From positions 8,949,256-9,013,255 of the forward strand of contig CM042544.1 in assembly GCA_023630585.1 (NCBI GenBank): a DNA stretch of 64,000 nucleotides, read 5' to 3'. Below, in pieces: positions 56,626 through 64,000 of this stretch. The stretch is from Cranoglanis bouderius. Lineage: Eukaryota > Chordata > Actinopteri > Siluriformes > Cranoglanididae. Below the pieces are notes generated by a model that did not search any database, was not told where the DNA came from, and worked only from the letters and a program-made list of their open reading frames with translations. Position 1 is the first letter of the stretch. Each line of letters opens with the position of its first letter. The position numbers and the translations under genes are program-made.

Positions 56626-57213
56626 ATGGCTTCAAACAGAACAGAAATTCCTCCTGATTCAACAAGCAATGCCACTGAGCTGCCCTCTACTGTAGCTGCA
56701 GATTCTTCTCAGGATGGAGAGTGGTTCAAGGTAGGCTTGATTCTAATTGGATGGCTAATATGGTCTAGCTGGCAGTTAATACTTAGAAATCCTGGATACC
56801 AAGCTTTTTTGTTTCTATTGGGGATGCTTAATATTTGTGTAAGAAAGAAAATGACCTTAACATTGACATTATGTCAAATCTTTGTAAGCAGTAAGGGATG
56901 GGCAGAATTGGCAGGACAGCAAGGGAGAATTTGGGTCTGCTTCGGCGGATTCCTGATGACTTTGTTGTCAGTTGTGAATAACTATTGGCCATGGCCATAC
57001 ACTAGGTATGTCTGAATGGGATTACGATGCCTAACGGACATAATGGTGGTAATTTGTACATGGAGAAAAAATAGTCATTCCATGTTTAAAACTATGATTA
57101 CCATAATCATCATTAGTATGGGATTTTTTATTCTGGGAGAAATGTGTAATCAGCACGCTGCATCCTTGATAGGAGCATTATTTCTCTTTACAGACCTGAA
57201 AAAATTTCATTGA
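56626..57213 (+). pseudogene. Multi-pass membrane accessory ORF
   Basis: One frame of 195 codons with a TGA at 57013-57015. N-terminal Ser/Thr tail with NxT sites (MASNRTEIPPDSTSNATELP), then hydrophobic segments: VGLILIGWLIWSSWQLIL, YQAFLFLLGMLNICV, WVCFGGFLMTLLSVV, and after the stop MITIIIISMGFFILGEMC and ASLIGALFLFTDL. Probably four or five membrane passes. No family recognised. It lies after env where foamy viruses carry bel genes, but those are not membrane proteins. Confidence 0.55.
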
Positions 57214-57285
57214 ATCATTAAAATATGTGCATGCTGTAAACAAGGTTGCATGAGTGAATTACAGTCTGTTATATCTGAATAGGGA

Positions 57286-57696
57286 TTGGACGGGATTAGC
57301 TGGGGTGACTTAGTGGACCATGAATTTGGTGACCCCATCTCATTTGACCCAGAAGACCTAGTTAATTATCCGCCAAGATTTCCTACTCCTCAACCAAGGG
57401 AAAGATTGCTTCCTATAAATCAAATAGCTACAAGCAGTAAGGCAATAAAGAAGCCACATGGTTGCCAAATCTGTAATAAACCCTTAAGAAAATATTTTGC
57501 TAGACTGACAAATGGAAGATATCTTTGTTGTTATTGTGTAAATGATCCAAGAGCAGAGATGGGTGCATATGGGTGCATGTCAAATACATGGCAGCTTCTA
57601 GATCATATCTCAGTTGTAAATAACAAAACTGAAGATGCAGAACGCATGTTACAGGCAGCTGGTTTATCAAAGAACAAATGGGTGTTTGCCAGATAA
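57286..57696 (+). CDS. Acidic, zinc-binding accessory ORF, possible transactivator
   Basis: 136 codons; no ATG at the start, and TAG at 57280-57282 just upstream also forms an AG that could be a splice acceptor, so it is probably a second exon. Acidic start (SWGDLVDHEFGDPISFDPED), basic KKPHG, then CQICNKPLRKYFARLTNGRY with LCCYCVNDPRAEMGAYGC, two CxxC pairs consistent with one zinc site. Size, acidic region and position before the 3' LTR resemble retroviral transactivators in layout only. Frame intact. Confidence 0.5.
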   Translation: MDGISWGDLVDHEFGDPISFDPEDLVNYPPRFPTPQPRERLLPINQIATSSKAIKKPHGCQICNKPLRKYFARLTNGRYLCCYCVNDPRAEMGAYGCMSNTWQLLDHISVVNNKTEDAERMLQAAGLSKNKWVFAR

Positions 57697-57748
57697 CTAA
57701 CTTACACGTTACCAATCCAAATAGCCCCGATTGATGACTCGTGACACG

Positions 57749-58083
57749 ATGATAAAAGGTCTGGCAGTAAGTCTTGAGCTCCATCCTCAGCTGTGTTACA
57801 AGGTCAGTTATGGAATTGACGTGACAGGACAAGGGGTCCTAATCAAATCTGAAATACCTGGCTTATATGTAATTCTGGGAAACTTTGTCTTCTACAGATA
57901 CCAAGAATAGTGGCAGTCACTCAGGTCACCTGGGATGAGGGTACTGTAGCTTATAAACAGCTAGAAGTGCCAATGGCCATCTATGGGTTGACTCAAGACT
58001 GGAACTATATCTGCAGAATCTGGTTCAGAAAATCTTTAATTGACAATACCTTTCCTAATCAGTACTGTATTTTGCAAGCCTAA
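57749..58083 (+). CDS. Small 3' accessory ORFs, two overlapping frames
   Basis: ATG at 57749 opens 53 codons (LELHPQLCYKVSYGIDVTGQ) to TAG 57908. A second frame from 57898, preceded by TTGTCTTCTACAG (acceptor-like), runs 61 codons (IVAVTQVTWDEGTVAYKQLE, YGLTQDWNYICRIWFRK) to TAA 58081. They may be parts of one protein separated by a frame change, or exons. No homology recognised. Confidence 0.35.
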
Positions 58084-58360
58084 ACTTAAGCCGGTGCCTT
58101 TTAACACTCCAGGGGATTGGTCCGAGGCTTCATTGATTCCCGCTTGGTCTTCAGTGTGTGGGGGAATTTTGAAAGTATTCGCTTCCAATTAAATGTTAAT
58201 TCAATTGACTTGTTGTTTGAGAAAACCATGCATGCCTAGAGTCCAAAAAATTTGGGATGAACTTATTAGACAACTATGCCCTTTGGGGATTATTGATACT
58301 GATACTGATACTGATAAGTGATACTGATATTGATAGTGAAACTGGGGATCCATATACTCC
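58084..58360 (+). other. pre-PPT non-coding stretch
   Basis: No frame of note; holds a short GATACT repeat at 58294-58332 (CTGATACTGATACTGATA). Confidence 0.5.
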
Positions 58361-58369
58361 AGGAGAGGG
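58361..58369 (+). promoter_or_regulatory. Polypurine tract
   Basis: AGGAGAGGG immediately before the 3' LTR TG. Confidence 0.75.
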
Positions 58370-59843
58370 TGTTGTGGGAAGTGGACTAGGTTGGTGGACT
58401 ATATTCCCCCCAGTTCCCAGCTCCTCTGCTCCTAACAATCATTAAATGTAAACATAACTGAAGCATCCCTATGTCCTCATCTCAAACATTACTGTAAATA
58501 TGAATATATTGTAAATGTAATAACTATAAATGTTTATGTATCTTGAGAAATATGCAAAGGAGGAAAAAGTGGAGGATGACTGCTGCAGAGCGACAAAGCC
58601 CTCACTCAAGAGAAAGAGGAAAAACAAGGAAAGAGAAAGAGAAGTAAGGAAAGTCTGGGGACATCATCACCGCCATCTGACATCGTCCTCTGGCTACATG
58701 ATGGAATTATCTTCGGCCGACCTGGACTTTATAGCTCAAGAATTACTGCGAAAGTGGAATGCTCTCGAAAGGATTTTGTCTTTAATAAATAAAACTGTGT
58801 TGTCTATTGAAGATGAATTGCACATGTTACATATTGAACAAGATGTGCTAGCAAAAATAGGAAGTGATCTAGATGTAATTGATTAAGATAGAGTTAGATT
58901 GAAATATCATGGTCAAAAAATCACTGAACTGAAACGAAGGATGAATAATAAGCGGAAAGCAGAAGTAGCAAGCCAGGACCCCCATCTACAGGAGGTTTTT
59001 AGTAAGATGTCAATAAAAGTTCCTGACAACTCTGTGCCTGAAAACACAGAGAGCCCAGCTAACCACAATGTGAGCTAATGTTGAAACTCTGAGTCACTCT
59101 GCTGAGCAGTTTTTCCTGTATAAAAGCAAGTGTTAAACAATGCTCAGGCGGAGTTGAAGTCACCCAGCTATTAGATAGCTGCGAGCCTTTAAAGTGCTTC
59201 TCTCTCCAAGCATTTATTGAAAAATATTTGCTTGTCTACTTCTGCTCTCACATAGTCTCTAGATAGGTAAAGCATATCTTTTTCTGAATCAGTAAAAGAA
59301 CATTCAACACTGGATAACAGTGAGTGAATTTTCTTAGACTGAGCTTTATTTTCCTTCTGATATAAAGCCTCTGCTATCTAGCCTATGCCGAAGGGTCTGA
59401 TGAAATATTCAGATCAAAGTTGCGCTAGAGGGGCCTCTCAGAAAAATCCTTTGTTATTTTTATTTCTATTAAGTTTATGTGCCTCTGATATAAAGACCCT
59501 GCTATCTAGCATATGCCACATGGCTTAGTGAAACATCTAAGTAGAAAGTTGCGCTAGAGGTTCCTCTCAGAAGTTTAATTTTTATTATTTTGTAAGTACC
59601 AAATTATTGTAACCAAATTATTGTAACAAGTTAATAAACCGAAGTCAATTTTATTGACGATTCGAGAAACCACAAATCTTTGTGTTGTTTGGCTTATTTT
59701 TCGCTTAGACTAGATAGAGACTCATATTTCACAGAACCAGCATCCAGCTTCGTCCACAACCAAGGGGGTAAAGTGTGGAAGGACTGATCCAGAGCGGACC
59801 AGCCCTCGGAGCAGATTGTTCTATATTAGGTAGAAATACTTCA
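58370..59843 (+). repeat. 3' LTR of the complex retrovirus
   Basis: 1474 bp, same ends as the 5' LTR. Shorter because of the ~135-bp U5 deletion near 59820. Followed by a PBS-like sequence rather than a target duplication. Confidence 0.9.
58530..59078 (+). pseudogene. U3-encoded ORF, 3' LTR copy
   Basis: ATG at 58530 and a 182-codon frame to TAA 59076-59078, ending 40 bp before the TATA box, with one in-frame TAA at codon 119 (58884). Basic stretch (KRKRKNKEREREVRKVW, residues 30-46) and a helical, probably coiled-coil part (SADLDFIAQELLRKWNALER, then ILSLINKTVLSIEDEL). The 5' LTR copy has different breaks, so the ancestral frame was probably open. U3-located genes are known in retroviruses (MMTV sag; nef and bel genes that extend into U3); I see no similarity to them. 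Confidence 0.6.
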
Positions 59844-59861
59844 TGGCACCCAAACGCAGGG
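59844..59861 (+). other. PBS-like sequence after the 3' LTR
   Basis: TGGCACCCAAACGCAGGG: the 5' PBS with two G-to-A changes, both at CpG sites. It is abnormal at this place; a target duplication of host DNA is expected. Confidence 0.75.
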
Positions 59862-60387
59862 TGTATATTTTGGATTTGTAAGGGATAATGTAAGAGAGTA
59901 TGTAGTAAAACCAATGATATGTTATAACTGCCAAGAGTTTGTATATACAGCCAAAATGTGCAAAGGGAAAAGAAGGTGTGCCAGATGTGGAGGGGAACAT
60001 GATTATGGGAAGTGTGGTGAGGGAACAAAACCAAAGTGTTGTAATTGTGGCGGAAATCACAGTGTAGCCTACTGGGGATGTGAGGCACTTAAAAAAGTGG
60101 TGGAGGTGCAGAAGATTAGGGTAAAAGAAAAAGTGTCATATGCAGAAGCAGTTAGGTTGGCTTTTACTGGTCAGGAAAATCAGAATAAGGAGGGAAGAGG
60201 TAATAAAGAGCATGGGAAATAAATGAACAGAAAGATAAGAGATGGATAGAGAAGAAGAAACTGGTCACTTTCATTGCAGGAGTAATAAATGCAACGGATG
60301 AAATTAAATCAAAAACAGAAAGGATCCAGGTGATTGTGAAAGTGGCATAACACCATTTGGACATGATAGAACTGAAGTGGGAGGATG
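59862..60387 (+). pseudogene. LINE ORF1, C-terminal part with three zinc knuckles
   Basis: Continues the protein broken at 43699: GFVRDNVREYVVKPMICYNC, CKGKRRCARCGGEHDYGKCG, KPKCCNCGGNHSVAYWGCEA and KEKVSYAEAVR. Three CCHC-type knuckles as in I/Jockey-like LINE ORF1. After 60222 it frays into stops before the Tc1 insertion. Confidence 0.8.
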
Positions 60388-60389
60388 TA

Positions 60390-61896
60390 CAGGTGCATCT
60401 CAATAAATTAGAATGTCATGGAAAAGTTCATTTATTTCAGTAATTCAAGTCAAATTGTGAAACTCGTGTATTAAATAAATTCAATGCACACAGACTGAAG
60501 TAGTTTAAGTCTTTGGTTCTTTTAATTGTGATGATTTTGGCTCACATTTAACAAAAACCCACAAATTCACTATCTCAACAAATTAGAATATTTAATAAGA
60601 CCAATAAAAAAAACATTTTTAGTGAATTGGTGGCCTTCTGGAAAGTATGTTCATTTACTGTACATGTACTCAATACTTGGTAGGGGCTCTTTTTGCTTTA
60701 ATTACTGCCTCAATTCGGCGTGGCATGGAGGTGATCAGTTTGTGGCACTGCTGAGGTGGTATGGAAGCCCAGGTTTCTTTGACAGTGGCCTTCAGCTCAT
60801 CTGCATTTTTTGGTCTTTTGTTTCTCATTTCCCTCTTGACAATACCCCATAGATTCTCTATGGGGTTCAGGTGTGGTGAGTTTGCTGGCCAGTCAAGCAC
60901 ACCAACACCATGGTCATTTAACCAACTTTTGGTGCTTTTGGCAGTGTGGCCAGGTGCCAAATCCTGCTGGAAAATGAAATCAGAATCTTCAAAAAGCTGG
61001 TCAGCAGAAGGAAGCATGAAGTGCTCCAAAATTTCTTGGTAAACGGGTGTAGTGACTTTGGTTTTCAAAAAACCTAATGGACCAACACCAGCAGATGTCA
61101 TTGCACCCCAAATCATCACAGACTGGAAACTTAACACTGGACTTCAAGCAACTTGGGCTATGAGCTTCTCCACCCTTCCTCCAGACTCTAGGACCTTGGT
61201 TTCCAAATGAAATACAAAACTTGCTCTAATCTGAAAAGAGGACTTTGGACCACTGGGCAACAGTCCAGTTCTTCTTCTCCTTAGCCCAGGTAAGACGCCT
61301 CTGACGTTGTCTGTGGTTCAGCAGTGGCTTAACAAGAGGAATAAAACAACTGTAGCCAAATTCCTTGACACGTCTGTGTGTGGTGGCTCTTGATGCCTTG
61401 ACCCCAGCCTCAGTCCATTCCTTGTGAAGTTCACTCAAATTCTTGAATCGATTTTGCTTGACAATCCTCATAAGGCTGAGGTTCTCTCGGTTGGTTGTGC
61501 ATCTTTTTCTTCTACACTTTTTCCTTCCACTCAACTTTCTGTTAACATGCTTGGATACAGCACTCTGTGAACAGCCAGCTTCTTTGGCAATGAATGTTTG
61601 TGGCTTACCTAGTGAACCAAACTGAGAGCTCATTTTGAAGGCTCAGGAAACCTTTGCAGGTGTTTTGAGTTGATTAGCTGATTGGCATGTCACCATATTT
61701 TAATTTGTTGAGATAGTGAATTGGTGGGTTTTTGTTAAATGTGAGCTAAAATCATCACAATTAAAAGAACCAAAGACTTAAACTACTTCAGACTGTGTGC
61801 ATTGAATTTATTTAACACACGAGTTTCACAATTTGAGTTGAATTACTGAAATAAATTAACTTTTCCACAACATTCTAATTTATTGAGATGCACCTG
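60390..61896 (-). mobile_element. Tc1-like element B, copy 3
   Basis: Left end CAGGTGCATCTC after TA (60388-60389); right end GATGCACCTG at 61896, but followed by AA instead of TA. The minus-strand transposase is in two parts: 61633-61226 ending at a TAG right after the first Asp (KVLFSD), and 61137-60670 with FIFQQDLAPGHTAK and SPHLNPIENLWG. The N-terminus lacks ~75 bp that copies 1 and 2 have; copy 4 shares this loss. Confidence 0.9.
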
Positions 61897-62035
61897 AAAA
61901 TGAAGAACTTAGGATGCAAGCAAGTCAGGAGATATCATGTGTAGGCTGATAGTACTAATAACGCTAATCTTACAATGGAATGCAAGAATTTTAACAGTTA
62001 GTGGACAAGATTTTAAACAATTTGTAGATAGTAGG
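61897..62035 (+). pseudogene. LINE ORF2 start fragment
   Basis: Reads ILQWNARILTVSGQDFKQFV, the first endonuclease motif of non-LTR elements. It belongs to the LINE whose ORF1 ends at 60387. The same sequence recurs at 63759-63897. Confidence 0.65.
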
Positions 62036-62250
62036 TGTAACGAATTAAAAGATGTTTAAAATGTTGAAATATATTCTCCACCAATTTATGTAACAAATTA
62101 GCTCAAATGGCGTGAAATATATTTATATATCTAATCAAAGTGTGTTATGACCAGTTAGAAATATACCTCAGCCATGAAAGGGAATTAATATATGTGCACA
62201 TATACAAATAGATAATTAACTACAACGGATTATAATTAATTATGACTATA
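62036..62250. mobile_element. 5' fragment of the 2-kb LTR family, copy 3
   Basis: TGTAACGAATTAAAAGATG, then blocks matching 24010-24225 (ATGGCGTGAAATATAT, GATAATTAACTACAACGG). Broken off by Tc1 copy 4 at 62251. Confidence 0.75.
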
Positions 62251-63758
62251 CAGGTGCATCTCAATAAATTAGAATGTCGTGGAAAAGTTCATTTATTTCA
62301 GTAATTCAACTTAAATTGTGAAACTCGTGTATTAAATACATTCAATGCACACAGACTGAAGTAGTTTAAGTCTTTGGTTCTTTTAATTGTGATGATTTTG
62401 GCTCACATTTAACAAAAACCCACCAATTCACTATCTCAACAAATTAGAATACTTCATAAGACCAATAAAAAAAACATTTTTAGTGAATTGTTGCCCTTCT
62501 GGAAAGTATGTTCATTTACTGTACATGTACTCAATACTTGGTAGGGGCTCCTTTTGCTTTAATTACTGCCTCAATTCGGCTTGGCATGGAGGTGATCAGT
62601 TTGTGGCACTGCTGAGGTGGTATGGAAGCCCAGGTTTCTTTGACAGTGGCCTTCAGCTCATCTGCATTTTTTGGTCTCTTGTTTCTCATTTTCCTCTTGA
62701 TAATACCCCATAGATTCTCTATGGGGTTCAGGTGTGGTGAGCTTTCTGGCCAGTCAAGCACACCAACACCATGGTCATTTAACCAACTTTTGGTGCTTTT
62801 GGCAGTGTGGGCAGGTGTCAAATACTGCTGGAAAATGAAATCAGCATCTTCAAAAAGCTGGTCAGCAGAAGGAAGCATGAACTGCTCCAAAATTTCTTGG
62901 TAAACGGGTGCAGTGACTTTGGTTTTCAAAAAACACAATGGACCAACACCAGCAGATGACATGGCACCCCAAATCATCACAGACTGTGGAAACTTAACAC
63001 TGGACTTCAAGCAACTTGGGCTATGAGCTTCTCTACCCTTCCTCCAGACTCTAGGACCTTGGTTTCCAAATGAAATACAAAACTTGCTCCCATCTGAAAA
63101 GAGGACTTTGGACCACTGGGCAACAGTCCAGTTCTACTTCTCCTTAGCCCAGGTAAGACGCCTCTGACGTTGTCTGTGGTTCAGGAGTGGCTTAACAAGA
63201 GGAATACGACAACTGTAGCCAAATTCCTTGACACGTCTGTGTGTGGTGGCTCTTGATGCCTTGACCCCAGCCTCAGTCCATTCCTTGTGAAGTTCACTCA
63301 AATTCTTGAATCGATTTTGCTTGACAATCCTCATAAGGCTGCGGTTCTCTCGGTTGGTTGTGCATCTTTTTCTTCCACAATTTTTCCTTCCACTCAACTT
63401 TCTGTTAACATGCTTGGATACAGCACTCTGTGAACAGCCAGCTTCTTTGGCAATGAATGCTTGTGGCTTACCTAGTGAACCAAACTGAGAGACCATTTTG
63501 AAGGCTCAGGAAACCTTTTCAGGTGTTTTGAGTTGATTAGCTGATTGGCATGTCACCATATTTTAATTTGTTGAGATAGTGAATTGGTGGGTTTTTGTTA
63601 AATGTGAGCTAAAATCATCACAATTAAAAGAACCAAAGACTTAACTACTTCAGACTGTGTGCATTGAATTTATTTAACACACGAGTTTCACAATTTGAGT
63701 TGAATTACTGAAATAAATTAACTTTTCCACAACATTCTAATTTATTGAGATGCACCTG
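62251..63758 (-). mobile_element. Tc1-like element B, copy 4
   Basis: Left end after TA at 62249-62250 inside the LTR fragment; right end at 63758, followed by the same AA and LINE sequence as copy 3. Minus-strand transposase is in two parts (63496-63134 and 63010-62531); the first catalytic block reads with Gly for Glu (SDGSKF), and the second has QQYLTPAHT in place of QDLAPGH, losing its Asp. Shares the N-terminal deletion of copy 3. Confidence 0.9.
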
Positions 63759-64000
63759 AAAATGAAGAACTTAGGATGCAAGCAAGTCAGGAGATATCAT
63801 GTGTAGGCTGATAGTACTAATAACGCTAATCTTACAATGGAATGCAAGAATTTTAACAGTTAGTGGACAAGATTTTAAACAATTTGTAGATAGTAGGTGT
63901 AACGAATTAAAAGATGTTTAAAATGTTGAAATATATTCTCCACCAATTTATGTAACAAATTAGCTCAAATGGCGTGAAATATATTTATATATCTAATCAA
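63759..64000 (+). repeat. duplicate of 61897-62138 (LINE ORF2 start + LTR start)
   Basis: Practically identical to 61897-62138, with the LTR starting at 63898. It runs off the window. Confidence 0.9.

Larger units (their letters stand above)
43700..59843 (+). mobile_element. Complex endogenous retrovirus with macro domain (16.1 kb, secondary insertions included)
   Basis: Layout: LTR 43700-45302, PBS 45303-45320, macro-domain ORF 45517-46497, gag 46669-48370, Tc1 insertion 48373-49741, pol remnant 49743-51887. Then Cys-rich ORF 52011-52481, unknown ORF 52481-53158, env 53404-56462 split by a gypsy solo LTR, membrane ORF 56626-57213, acidic zinc ORF 57286-57696, small ORF 57749-58083, purine tract, LTR 58370-59843. 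Long LTRs, tRNA-Lys-type primer site, Gag without zinc knuckle, and accessory ORFs on both sides of env recall foamy viruses, but class needs a tree. Protease and the first half of RT are missing. Multiple stops and frameshifts make it defective. No target duplication is visible at the outer ends. Confidence 0.85.

Noticed and set aside
58294..58340. GATACT repeat as a regulatory array
   Set aside because: Only a few short imperfect units just upstream of the purine tract; no support for a function.
1..64000. CRISPR arrays, operons, ribosome-binding sites, prophage
   Set aside because: Introns, SINEs, LINEs and Tc1 elements show this is a vertebrate genome; the direct repeats are microsatellites or transposon parts.

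Overview
This is vertebrate nuclear DNA from a teleost fish: AT-rich, dense in Tc1/mariner transposons, L2, RTE and other LINEs, gypsy and retroviral LTR elements, and a tRNA-headed SINE with an L2-like tail. Genes are split into short exons with GT-AG introns. The species cannot be named from the sequence. Almost every long open frame belongs to a mobile element, and most are broken.

Host genes. On the + strand, the last five coding exons of rmc1 (regulator of the MON1-CCZ1 Rab7 GEF) lie at 4046-4123, 15353-15457, 16042-16110, 16220-16445 and 16645-16724, ending in TGA. The 11.2 kb intron between the first two is packed with Tc1 copies, a MITE, a 1.9 kb solo LTR, a gypsy gag fragment and hAT debris. 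On the - strand, 34192-28411, is a multi-exon gene with a UIM-like exon and the N-terminal part of a HECT ubiquitin-ligase domain. Four of its exons join in consistent phase, a 3.25 kb LTR retrotransposon sits in one intron, and the catalytic C-terminal half of HECT is not visible. A probable terminal exon of an integrase-core (DDE) protein lies at 22718-23180.

Mobile-element layers. 1-3950: nested Tc1 relics and microsatellites. 4390-12725: Tc1 pieces, solo LTR 5608-7502, MITE 8485-9001, minus-strand gypsy 9170-10282. 12730-14990: hAT/BED debris. 17526-21564: RT, mariner, Tc1 and SINE fragments. 23794-25797: second 2.0 kb solo LTR with a 4-bp target duplication. 26176-27590: L2 LINE 3' part. 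29177-32427: LTR retrotransposon carrying a METAP1-like zinc-finger segment and a long repeat-encoded ORF. 35437-38470: nearly complete RTE LINE. 38985-40440: deleted fish retrovirus relic. 40502-42126: Tc1 element with an unbroken but catalytically dead transposase.

The most striking element is a large complex endogenous retrovirus at 43700-59843, inserted in an older LINE ORF1. It has 1.6/1.5 kb LTRs, a tRNA-Lys-like primer binding site, a polypurine tract, and an ORF encoding a macro (ADP-ribose-binding) domain in or just before gag. It also has a Gag with a basic C-terminus and no zinc knuckle, a pol remnant (RT, RNase H, integrase with D,D-35-E), a cysteine-rich ORF, an unknown ORF, and env. 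Downstream of env are a membrane-protein ORF, an acidic/zinc-binding ORF, another small ORF, and a ~182-codon ORF wholly inside U3 of the LTR. Size, long LTRs and the many accessory genes recall spumaviruses, but the class cannot be settled by eye. It was later hit by a Tc1 element (48373-49741) and a gypsy solo LTR (53634-54265), and carries several stops and frameshifts, so it is not functional.

Right edge (60390-64000): a tandem duplication of about 1.86 kb (Tc1 + LINE ORF2 start + LTR start) that looks like unequal exchange between two Tc1 copies.
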